Assembly (NCBI GenBank): GCA_902783705.1
Contig: CACZSA010000212.1
Location: forward strand, 1-12,604
Reading direction: 5' to 3'
Origin: an uncultured Ruminococcus sp.
GTDB lineage: Bacteria; Bacillota; Clostridia; Oscillospirales; CAG-272
DNA length: 12,604 nucleotides
Of this stretch, positions 7,109-12,604 are shown piece by piece. Position 1 is the first letter of the stretch, and each line of letters starts with the position of its first letter. The translations under genes and the position numbers were made by a program. Under the pieces are notes generated by a model that saw only the letters and a list, made by a program, of their open reading frames with translations, was not told the origin of the DNA and ran no database searches.

Positions 7109-7117
7109 TGTGGATAT
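7109..7117 (-). promoter_or_regulatory. Possible DnaA box (one mismatch)
   Basis: TGTGGATAT on the plus strand reads ATATCCACA on the minus strand, one base from the DnaA box TTATCCACA. A second box-like site in the opposite orientation lies 46 bp to the right. Single 9-mers like this occur by chance, so this is tentative. Confidence 0.3.
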
Positions 7118-7162
7118 CTGCCGGGCTCGAATCTCAGGAAATACGGCTGCGCGGATTCCGAG

Positions 7163-7171
7163 TTTTCCACA
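7163..7171 (+). promoter_or_regulatory. Possible DnaA box
   Basis: TTTTCCACA fits the relaxed DnaA box TTWTNCACA and lies in an AT-richer stretch upstream of a replication-like gene and its promoter. It may be chance. Confidence 0.3.
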
Positions 7172-7213
7172 GTTCGATCAATAATCAAACAAATACAACA
7201 AAAAGAGTACCTA

Positions 7214-7242
7214 TTGACAAATCTGAACCATTATGGTATAAT
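7214..7242 (+). promoter_or_regulatory. Consensus sigma-A promoter of the replication-like gene
   Basis: TTGACA (7214-7219) and TATAAT (7237-7242) are both perfect and are spaced by 17 bp. The -10 is embedded in an inverted repeat, ATGGTA (7233-7238) and TACCAT (7245-7250), and a second inverted repeat lies downstream at 7252-7273. This arrangement would suit a repressor that blocks an otherwise very strong promoter. The transcript would start near 7249-7250 and have a leader of about 90 bases. Confidence 0.88.
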
Positions 7243-7250
7243 AGTACCAT
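7233..7250. promoter_or_regulatory. Inverted repeat across the -10 box, candidate operator
   Basis: ATGGTA, six bases, TACCAT: a perfect 6-bp dyad overlapping the TATAAT element. A protein bound here would exclude RNA polymerase. No regulator gene is recognisable in the window. Confidence 0.45.
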
Positions 7251-7251
7251 C

Positions 7252-7273
7252 GATACGGTCCCCGGTACGTATC
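7252..7273. promoter_or_regulatory. Second inverted repeat just after the transcription start
   Basis: GATACG (7252-7257) and CGTATC (7268-7273) form a perfect 6-bp dyad with a 10-bp spacer that contains CCGGTA. It could be a second operator or an RNA hairpin in the leader. Confidence 0.4.
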
Positions 7274-7338
7274 TTCACATAGATTCATTCAAAAACACTC
7301 AAAAAGTCAAGACCGACATGATCCGAAGGAGGGATTCG

Positions 7339-8139
7339 ATGGCCTTAGCGTATTTTCCTATGTACGGTTCCTACGAGGCGATCTTCGAAACGCTGACGGA
7401 CGCGCAGCTCGGCGCGCTCGTGCGGGGGAGCCTGCACTATTTCAACTCCGGCGAGCGCATCGCGACCAAACCGAGCATCGCCCCGCTCTATACCATGCTC
7501 TGCCGCGACATCGATTACAGCGGTATCGCGTATGAGGAGAAGTGTGAGAAAAGCCGAGCGTCCGCCAGAAAACGCTGGGAGAAACAGCGAAACGAAGATG
7601 CGTCCGGATGCGATCGCATGCGAACGGATGCGGACGCATGCGAACGGATGCCAAATAAAGACAAATACAAAGACAAAATAAATACGAATACGAATGCGAG
7701 TGCGAGGGCAAAAGAGGAGAGTTCGCCCGCGCCCGCACCGGAGAGAGAGGATTGCCTTGCGGCGGAGGAGGACGGGGGAGGGACGCCGTCGTCCGGCAAG
7801 CCCCCGGTGAAGGAGGCGGTCCGCAGCTGCGGGAGCTTCTCGAACGTGCCCCTGACGGACGCGCAGCTGGAGCGCCTGCACCGCGAGATCCCGGAGGCCG
7901 ACGAGTACATCGACCGCCTGTCCGAGCACATCGCCTCGACGGGGAAGACCTACGCCGACTGCTGCGCCACGATCTTCAAGTGGGTGCGCGAGGACCGCCG
8001 CAAAACGCAGCCGAAGCCCGAGGCGCCGAAGGGTTCCTTCGACACCGACGATTTCTTCGAGGCCGCGCTTGAACGCTCAAAGAAGCTGCTGGAGGAGGCA
8101 TCCCCGCCGTGGGAGAGCTTCGGAGGACGGAAGGAATAG
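7339..8139 (+). CDS. DUF6291-like, phage-type replication-associated protein
   Basis: The 266-residue protein has three parts. The N-terminal domain (1-85, MALAYFPMYGSYEAIFETLTDAQ...) resembles the DUF6291 domain of phage-like replication proteins. A low-complexity linker (about 85-160) is rich in Asp, Asn and Lys. The C-terminal domain (about 165-222, VPLTDAQLERL...ASTGKTYADCCATIFKWVRED) resembles the C-terminal segment of phage and mobile-element replisome organisers, followed by FDTDDFFEAALERS. The start is fixed by AAGGAGGG (7326-7333) five bases before ATG 7339, not by the ATG at 7318. No integrase, terminase or other phage gene is nearby, so it appears solitary. The linker DNA has a 10-bp tandem repeat. 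Function in the host is unknown; family recognition is from memory. Confidence 0.75.
   Translation: MALAYFPMYGSYEAIFETLTDAQLGALVRGSLHYFNSGERIATKPSIAPLYTMLCRDIDYSGIAYEEKCEKSRASARKRWEKQRNEDASGCDRMRTDADACERMPNKDKYKDKINTNTNASARAKEESSPAPAPEREDCLAAEEDGGGTPSSGKPPVKEAVRSCGSFSNVPLTDAQLERLHREIPEADEYIDRLSEHIASTGKTYADCCATIFKWVREDRRKTQPKPEAPKGSFDTDDFFEAALERSKKLLEEASPPWESFGGRKE
7597..7656 (+). repeat. 10-bp-period tandem repeat inside the linker of the replication-like gene
   Basis: Six consecutive 10-bp units: GATGCGTCCG, GATGCGATCG, CATGCGAACG, GATGCGGACG, CATGCGAACG, GATGCCAAAT. The consensus is SATGCGNNCG and the last unit is degenerate. Ten is not a multiple of three, so the units are read in rotating frames and the protein is not repetitive. 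An AT-rich tract follows at once (about 7650-7697), unusual in this GC-rich gene. Confidence 0.85.
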
Positions 8140-8210
8140 GGGTGAGGGGACGGGATCGGAGAAACACCTGCCGCGCGTCCACCTTCTTGCCGCTTCCCCC
8201 TCACTTCATC

Positions 8211-8239
8211 TTGACATCTCCTCCCCTTCGTGCTAAAAT
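8211..8239 (+). promoter_or_regulatory. Promoter of the LarA-like gene
   Basis: TTGACA (8211-8216) and TAAAAT (8234-8239), 17 bp apart, 39 bases before the start codon. The gene is therefore probably transcribed separately from the replication-like gene upstream. Confidence 0.85.
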
Positions 8240-8277
8240 AATACTGACGAAATTTTCCCATTTTGAGGAGAACGGTT

Positions 8278-9531
8278 ATGTATTACATCAACGAACAGGG
8301 GCTGACCGAGGACGGACTGCGGGCCGCGGTGCGGGAAACCCTTTTGCGATATGCCGCGGGGGCGAAGCGGATCCTCGTCCTCCCGCCGGACTACACCCGT
8401 CTTTACTCCGGCGCGGGCATCCTCACCTCCATGATCTTCGACGAGATCGGGGACAGGGCCGGGATCGACGTCATGCCCGCCCTCGGGACCCACGCCCCGA
8501 TGACGCGGGAGGAGTGCGAGGACTTCTTCCGGGGACGCGTCCGCTACGAGGACCTGATCGTGCACAACTGGCGGACCGACGTCACAAAGCTCGGCGAGGT
8601 CCCGGCGGAATTCGTGCGCGAGGTCTCCGAGGGGCTGGTCGACACGAAGATCGACGTCGAGGTCAACCGGCGCATCGTCTCCGGGGAGTACGACTGCATC
8701 CTCTCCGTCGGACAGGTCGTGCCGCACGAGGTCGTCGGCATGGCGAACTATTCGAAGAACATCTTCGTCGGGTGCGGCGGATCGTCCATGATCAACGCCT
8801 CCCACATGCTCGGGGCGTTCTACGGGCTGGAGCGCATCATGGGCCGGGATTTCTCCCCCGTGCGCCGCGTCTTCGACTACGCCGAGGAGCACTTCCTCGC
8901 GAATCTCCCGATCGTCTACATGCTCACGGCGACGACGAACGAAGGGGATCGGACGCGGATCCACGGCCTCTACGTCGGACGCGAGCGCGCGAATTTCGAG
9001 GCGGCGGTCGCGCACAGCCAGCGGATCAACCTGATCCGGGTGGACGAGCCCCTCCGGAAGGCGGTCGTCTATCTCGATCCGCGGGAATTCAAATCCACGT
9101 GGCTCGGCAACAAGGCCGTCTACCGCACGCGCATGGCGATCGCGGACGGCGGGGAGCTGATCGTGCTGGCCCCCGGCGTCGCCCGCTTCGGCGAGGACCC
9201 CGAGAACGACCGGCTGATCCGCAAGTACGGCTACGTCGGGCGGGAGAACGTGCTGAAGCTGGTCGCCGATCCCGCGAACACCGATCTCGCGGAGAACCTC
9301 TCGGTCGCGGCGCACCTCATCCACGGCTCCTCCGACGGGCGCTTCTCGATCACCTACTGCACGGCGAAGCTGACGCGTGAAGAGGTCGAAGGCGCGAACT
9401 TCCTCTACCGCCCCTACGAGGAGGCCGCGGCGGAGTATGATCCCGCAAAGCTCACGGACGGCTGGAACGACGTGAACGGCGAGCGGATCTTCTACATCAG
9501 CAACCCCGCCCTCGGGCTGTGGACGAAATAA
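8278..9531 (+). CDS. LarA-superfamily (DUF2088) nickel-dependent hydroxyacid racemase/epimerase homologue
   Basis: The LarA family interconverts alpha-hydroxyacid stereoisomers by hydride transfer using a nickel-pincer nucleotide bound covalently to Lys. The protein has 417 residues, close to LarA. The LarA active-site pattern is intact: Asp38 and Arg41 in PPDYTRLYSG, His72 in ALGTHAPMT, His150 followed ten residues later by Lys160 (VPHEVVGMANYSK), and His176 in INASH. These match the spacing of LarA Asp72/Arg75, His108, His174, Lys184 and His200 (24-26 residues between the first His pair and the last His). The C-terminal part differs from lactate racemase (STWLGNKAVYRTRMAIADGG, 273-292), so a sugar-acid substrate such as gluconate or mannonate is plausible but not shown. 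No larB, larC or larE is in the window. GAGGAG at 8265-8270 sets the start. Confidence 0.85.
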   Translation: MYYINEQGLTEDGLRAAVRETLLRYAAGAKRILVLPPDYTRLYSGAGILTSMIFDEIGDRAGIDVMPALGTHAPMTREECEDFFRGRVRYEDLIVHNWRTDVTKLGEVPAEFVREVSEGLVDTKIDVEVNRRIVSGEYDCILSVGQVVPHEVVGMANYSKNIFVGCGGSSMINASHMLGAFYGLERIMGRDFSPVRRVFDYAEEHFLANLPIVYMLTATTNEGDRTRIHGLYVGRERANFEAAVAHSQRINLIRVDEPLRKAVVYLDPREFKSTWLGNKAVYRTRMAIADGGELIVLAPGVARFGEDPENDRLIRKYGYVGRENVLKLVADPANTDLAENLSVAAHLIHGSSDGRFSITYCTAKLTREEVEGANFLYRPYEEAAAEYDPAKLTDGWNDVNGERIFYISNPALGLWTK

Positions 9532-9544
9532 AGAGCGGCAGATG

Positions 9545-9697
9545 CGTTTGGGCTCCCTCATCCGGCCCGACGGGCACCGAAGGTGACTGATGAGGGGGAG
9601 CGAACGGGCTGCAATCGCTATGGATTATACATTTTCATACGTTATTGGTGATAACTAAATCATCGAATTGCACTTTCTAACGTGAGGCTTCCCCCCT
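9545..9697 (+). repeat. Composite intergenic repeat of about 150 bp, left copy
   Basis: This block runs from the CGTTT at 9545 to the C-run near 9697. It matches, end to end but imperfectly, the reverse complement of 12354-12509. The best-conserved core is 9642-9683, 42 bp with one mismatch to the other copy. It contains the CCCTCATC...GATGAGGG inverted ends typical of short structured intergenic repeats in gut Firmicutes. It has no coding capacity, so it would need to be mobilised in trans if it moves. Confidence 0.8.
9575..9619 (+). repeat. 45-bp direct repeat, copy 1
   Basis: The 45 bases starting CACCGAAGGTGACTGATGAG recur at 9762-9806 with a single mismatch. Copy 1 is part of the 150-bp composite element. 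Confidence 0.9.
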
Positions 9698-9761
9698 TGG
9701 TGTGGGAAACCGACTTTGCAGAGCAAAGTCGACGAGTTCATCTCCGATGAACTCGGGCTTT
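9698..9761. repeat. Two strong hairpins between the direct repeats
   Basis: CGACTTTGC (9711-9719) pairs perfectly with GCAAAGTCG (9723-9731), and CGAGTTCATC (9733-9742) with GATGAACTCG (9746-9755), each with a 3-base loop. Neither is followed by a T-tract. They lie in tandem between the two 45-bp direct repeats and look like modules of a repeat rather than terminators. Confidence 0.8.
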
Positions 9762-9806
9762 CACCGAAGGTGACTGATGAGGGGGAGCGAACGGGCTGCA
9801 CTCGCT
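9762..9806 (+). repeat. 45-bp direct repeat, copy 2
   Basis: Second copy of the direct repeat, ending 33 bp before the start codon of the PHP gene. Recombination between the two copies would delete the sequence from 9575 to 9761. Confidence 0.9.
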
Positions 9807-9839
9807 GATGAGTGGAAAAACAATATCCGGAGAAACATA

Positions 9840-10673
9840 ATGGACAAAACAATCGATCTTCACACCCATTCGACGGCGTCGGACGGGTCGATGACGCCCT
9901 CCGAACTGGTCCGGCACGCGAAGGACGCGGGACTCTCGGCGGTCGCGTTGTCCGATCACGACACGGCGGACGGCGTGCGCGAGGCGATGGCGGCCGGACG
10001 AGCCTGCGGGATCGAGGTCATCCCGGCGATCGAGCTCTCGGCGGCGTCCGAGACGGAGACCCACATCCTCGGCTATTTCATCGACCCGGCGTCGAAGATC
10101 CTCGCCGAGGCCGTCGGGCACATCCGCGCGGTCCGCGTCGAGCGCATCGGGGAGACCTGCCGGATGCTCCGCGATCACGGCATCGACGTCACGCTCGAGG
10201 AGGTGAAGGCCCTCGCCGGCGGGGGGATCCTCTGCCGCGCGCACATCGCCCGCATCATGACGGACAAGGGCTATTCGGAGAGCCCGAAGGCGGCGTTTGC
10301 CGAGTGGCTGAACGTCGGGCGGCCCTGCTATTCCGAGGCGCAGGCCCTGACGGACACGGAGGCCGTGCATCTCATCCGGGACGCGGGCGGGGATGCCTAT
10401 CTCGCGCATCTGCACCTTACGAAGAAGCCCCCGGAGGTCCTCGACGCGTTCGTCGGGCGGCTGGCGAAAGAGGGGCTCGCGGGCGTCGAGGGATATTATA
10501 CGGACTACACGCCCGAAATGGAGCGGGAGTACCGGGGTCTCGCTGAGAAATACGGTTTGAAGATCTCCGGCGGCACCGACTTCCACGGCACGTTCAAGCC
10601 CCACATCGCCATCGGGCGCGGGCTCGGAGACCTGCGGATCCCGTACAGCGTGCTGGAGGGAATGAAGAATTAA
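9840..10673 (+). CDS. PHP-domain metal-dependent phosphoesterase (TrpH/YciV-like)
   Basis: PHP proteins of this kind are trinuclear metallo-phosphoesterases; characterised relatives act on 3',5'-nucleoside bisphosphates or on short RNA 5' ends. The 277-residue protein has the full metal set: His8-x-His10 (DLHTHST), Asp15 (SDGS), SDHD (38-41), Glu65, His75, His135 (CRAHIA), His190 (AYLAH) and Asp247-x-His249 (GGTDFHG). The usual AHP motif reads AHL. The start is ATG 9840 with GGAG at 9829-9832. The last codons and the stop lie inside a short AATTAAGAATGAAGAA repeat, so the C-terminal MKN is repeat-derived. The exact substrate cannot be told from sequence. Confidence 0.9.
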   Translation: MDKTIDLHTHSTASDGSMTPSELVRHAKDAGLSAVALSDHDTADGVREAMAAGRACGIEVIPAIELSAASETETHILGYFIDPASKILAEAVGHIRAVRVERIGETCRMLRDHGIDVTLEEVKALAGGGILCRAHIARIMTDKGYSESPKAAFAEWLNVGRPCYSEAQALTDTEAVHLIRDAGGDAYLAHLHLTKKPPEVLDAFVGRLAKEGLAGVEGYYTDYTPEMEREYRGLAEKYGLKISGGTDFHGTFKPHIAIGRGLGDLRIPYSVLEGMKN

Positions 10674-10699
10674 GAATTAAGAATGAAGAATGAAGAATG
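10661..10699 (+). repeat. Short AATTAAGAATGAAGAA-type repeat, copy 5
   Basis: AATGAAGAATTAAG, AATTAAGAATGAAGAATGAAGAATG; it overlaps the last codons and stop of the PHP gene. Confidence 0.8.
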
Positions 10700-10832
10700 A
10701 CGGCGTGCGGCGGGAACCCGTAAAAACGGCTTCGGCGCATCTCAACAGGAAGAATTGCCTTTGCCGGCGAAGAGTGAATTTGCCCCTTCGCGGCAGTCCA
10801 GACAAAGATCATCATCTTTAAGGAGAGAGAAT
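10674..10832. other. Spacer between the PHP gene and gnd
   Basis: It contains the tail of the short AATTAAGAATGAAGAA-type repeat (to 10699) and then non-repetitive sequence with an imperfect dyad (GCCGGCGAAG near 10763 and CTTCGCGGC near 10788). I see no convincing promoter or T-tracted terminator, so gnd could be co-transcribed with the PHP gene or have a weak promoter of its own. Confidence 0.4.
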
Positions 10833-12290
10833 ATGAAAAACAAAGCGGACATCGGCATGATCGGCATGGCGGTCATGGGGGAAAACCTTTCCATGAACAT
10901 GGAGCGGCACGGGTACACCGTCGCGGTGTTCGACGTGTGGGACGGCGTGGTCGACAAGTTCATCGCGGGACGCGGCGCGGGTCACAACTTCATCCCGGCG
11001 CACTCCTTCGAGGAGCTCGTCGCCTCTCTCGAAACGCCCCGCATCGTCATGATGATGATCCGCGCGGGCTCCCCGGTCGACGAGACCATCGACAAGCTCC
11101 TGCCCCTGCTCGATCCCGGCGACATTATCATCGACGGCGGCAACTCGCACTTTCCGGACACCCAGCGGCGGTGCAGAAAGGTCGAGGAGGCCGGGATGCT
11201 CTACATCGGCACGGGCGTGTCCGGCGGCGCGGAGGGCGCGTTCATCGGCCCGTCCATGATGCCCGGCGGCTCGCCGAAGGCCTGGGAGCGCGTCAAGCCG
11301 ATCCTGCAGGACATCTGCGCGAAGGTCGAGGACGGCACGCCCTGCTGCGACTGGGTCGGCGAGGACGGCGCGGGCCACTTCGTGAAGATGGTCCACAACG
11401 GGATCGAATACGGCGACATGCAGCTGATCTGCGAGGCCTACCAGCTCATGCGGGACTACCTCGGCATGACGACGGACGAGATGCACGAGGTCTTCGCGGA
11501 CTGGAACCGCGGCGAGCTCGACAGCTACCTGATCGGCATCACGGCGGACATCCTCACGCGGCGCGACGACGACGGGGAACCGCTGATCGACAAGATCCTC
11601 GACACGGCGGGGCAGAAGGGGACCGGCAAATGGACCGCGATCTCCGCGCTCGACGAGGGGATCCCGCTCACGCTGATCGGCGAGGCCGTCTTCGCGCGGT
11701 GCCTCTCGGCGGCGAAGGAGGAGCGCGTCGCGGCGTCGAAGATCCTCACCGGTCCGACGGCGAAGTTCACGGGCGACCGCCGTGCGTTCCTCGAGGACAT
11801 GCGGCGCGCGCTCTACGCCTCGAAGATCGTCTCCTATGCGCAGGGGTACTCGCTCATGCGGGCGGCGGCGAAGGAATACGGCTGGAACCTCAACTACGGC
11901 GGGATCGCGCTGATGTGGCGCGGCGGGTGCATCATCCGCTCGGTCTTCCTCGGCAAGATCAAGGACGCGTTCGACCGGGATCCCGCGATCGCGAACCTGA
12001 TGCTCGACCCGTACTTCCGCGACGCCCTGACCGAGGCGGAGGACGGATGGCGCAGAGTGGCGGCGGCGGGGATCCTCTCCGGCGTGCCGATGCCCGCGAC
12101 GACGTCCGCGCTCTCGTACTTCGACGGCTACCGGACGGAGCGGCTCCCGGCGAATCTCCTGCAGGCGCAGAGGGACTATTTCGGCGCGCACACCTACGAG
12201 CGGGTCGACGCCGAGCGCGGGAAGTTCTTCCACACGGACTGGAACAACGGCGAGGTCGGGACGACGGCCTCCACGCAGTATAACGCGTAA
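10833..12290 (+). CDS. gnd: 6-phosphogluconate dehydrogenase, decarboxylating
   Basis: It oxidises 6-phosphogluconate to ribulose 5-phosphate and CO2 in the pentose phosphate pathway. The 485-residue length fits the long homodimeric form. Motifs are the Rossmann loop GMIGMAVMGENL (8-19), GTGVSGG (126-132), GPSMMPGG (139-146), GAGHFVKMVHNGIEYGDMQ with catalytic Lys185 and substrate His188/Asn189 (179-197), the signature ILDTAGQKGTGKW (255-267) and RDYFGAHTYER (447-457). In place of the NADP-binding Asn-Arg-Ser/Thr after the second Rossmann strand it has Asp34-Val35-Trp36 (VAVFDVWDG), which suggests NAD+ use. AAGGAG at 10820-10825 sets the start. It supplies ribulose 5-phosphate and hence PRPP, the purine precursor, but is not part of the pur operon. 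Confidence 0.97.
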   Translation: MKNKADIGMIGMAVMGENLSMNMERHGYTVAVFDVWDGVVDKFIAGRGAGHNFIPAHSFEELVASLETPRIVMMMIRAGSPVDETIDKLLPLLDPGDIIIDGGNSHFPDTQRRCRKVEEAGMLYIGTGVSGGAEGAFIGPSMMPGGSPKAWERVKPILQDICAKVEDGTPCCDWVGEDGAGHFVKMVHNGIEYGDMQLICEAYQLMRDYLGMTTDEMHEVFADWNRGELDSYLIGITADILTRRDDDGEPLIDKILDTAGQKGTGKWTAISALDEGIPLTLIGEAVFARCLSAAKEERVAASKILTGPTAKFTGDRRAFLEDMRRALYASKIVSYAQGYSLMRAAAKEYGWNLNYGGIALMWRGGCIIRSVFLGKIKDAFDRDPAIANLMLDPYFRDALTEAEDGWRRVAAAGILSGVPMPATTSALSYFDGYRTERLPANLLQAQRDYFGAHTYERVDAERGKFFHTDWNNGEVGTTASTQYNA

Positions 12291-12328
12291 ATATCGGGAG
12301 TGCGGACCGTTTTTGGGACCCCTCATCC

Positions 12329-12364
12329 GTCACTTCGTGACACCTTCCCCACGGAGGGGGAAGG
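12329..12364. repeat. Paired hairpins downstream of gnd
   Basis: GTCAC (12329-12333) pairs with GTGAC (12337-12341), and CCTTCCCC (12343-12350) with GGGGAAGG (12357-12364). The second stem is strong but lacks a following T-run. The CCTCATCCGTCAC...GGGGAAGG layout is the kind of structured repeat found between genes in gut Firmicutes, and may also attenuate transcripts. Confidence 0.7.
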
Positions 12365-12509
12365 CTTACGTTAGAAAGTGCAATTCGATGATTTAGTCAT
12401 CACCAATAATGAAAGAGACTTCGTAATCAATAGTGAGTGCAGACCGTTCGCACCCCCTCATCAGTTACTCCGGTGCCCCCTTGGGGCCGGATGAGGGGGA
12501 CACAAACGG
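12354..12509 (-). repeat. Composite intergenic repeat of about 150 bp, right copy (inverted)
   Basis: Reverse-complement counterpart of 9545-9697. The core 12368-12409 matches 9683-9642 at 41 of 42 bases; the outer part, including the GATGAGGG ends, is more diverged, and a middle stretch of about 25 bp differs. The two copies bracket the PHP gene and gnd. Confidence 0.8.
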
Positions 12510-12604
12510 TACTCGCTCGCTGAATGGAGACTGCTTAGACGAATACGTTGAAAACGGGTGACGGCTTCACGCACGAGGCGCACTCTCTATATGAGCCTTC
12601 CCCC

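Larger units (their letters stand above)
12291..12604. other. Gene-free right end made mostly of repeats
   Basis: After gnd come two hairpins (GTCAC/GTGAC at 12329-12341; CCTTCCCC/GGGGAAGG at 12343-12364), then the inverted copy of the 150-bp composite repeat to 12509, then about 95 bp with no recognised feature. The last bases (GCCTTCCCC) may be the edge of another repeat copy. I see no gene, and no hairpin followed by a T-tract that would clearly end gnd. Confidence 0.6.

Noticed and set aside
7152..7180. PurR-type PurBox pair (ATTCCGAG and TTCGATCAAT halves) between the divergent promoters
   Set aside because: Only the CCGA/TCGA cores match; the flanks and spacing do not fit the known PurBox, and the riboswitch already explains regulation.
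7094..7282. A 62-codon plus-strand frame upstream of the replication-like gene
   Set aside because: It begins inside a dispersed repeat, crosses the consensus promoter and has no ribosome binding site.
7318..7338. Seven-codon longer start for the replication-like gene
   Set aside because: AAGGAGGG at 7326-7333 lies inside this extension and is ideally spaced for ATG 7339.
9545..9806. CRISPR array suggested by repeated sequence
   Set aside because: There are only two direct copies, no regular spacers and no cas genes; the structure is a composite intergenic repeat.
12343..12364. Intrinsic terminator for gnd
   Set aside because: The hairpin is strong but no T-run follows it, and the same layout is part of a repeat family.

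Overview
The window is GC-rich (roughly 60-65% in genes) with AT-richer promoters. It has strong AGGAG-type ribosome binding sites, TTGACA/TATAAT promoters with 17-bp spacing, a clostridial-style purine gene set (single large PurL, AICAR transformylase separated from a PurO-type IMP cyclohydrolase, PurN with an SGGGTN/PSFCGKGFYG sequence) and dispersed short repeats. Together these suggest a gut-type, GC-rich member of the Clostridia (Oscillospiraceae-like). This placement is inferred from style and gene content, not from a marker gene.

Region 1 (1-6991, minus strand) is a de novo purine operon read right to left: promoter, ZTP/ZMP riboswitch with intrinsic terminator, purE, purM, purN, purO-like IMP cyclohydrolase, stand-alone AICAR transformylase (purH), purD and the N-terminal 311 codons of purL, which runs off the left edge. 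purF, purC and purB are not in the window. The riboswitch ligand, ZMP/ZTP, is the substrate (or its triphosphate) of the AICAR transformylase encoded in the same operon, so stalled one-carbon supply should raise transcription of the pathway.

Region 2 (about 6990-8139) is a divergent intergenic stretch with a consensus promoter, inverted repeats and DnaA-box-like sites. It is followed by a solitary phage-type replication-like protein (DUF6291-like) on the plus strand. The linker of that gene contains a 10-bp-period tandem repeat followed by an AT-rich tract.

Region 3 (8211-9531) is a LarA-superfamily (nickel-pincer hydroxyacid racemase/epimerase) gene with its own promoter. Region 4 (9532-12604) has a PHP-domain phosphoesterase and a decarboxylating 6-phosphogluconate dehydrogenase. 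They are bracketed by two copies, in opposite orientation, of a composite repeat of about 150 bp. The dehydrogenase lacks the usual NADP-binding Asn-Arg-Ser/Thr triplet and has Asp-Val-Trp instead.

A second, short repeat family (AATTAAGAATGAAGAA-like) occurs in five intergenic spaces, always on the same strand whatever the direction of the neighbouring genes. The strongest regulatory discovery is the ZTP riboswitch, supported by a compensatory base change in its pseudoknot. The most speculative item is the lambda-O-like arrangement of repeats inside the replication-like gene.
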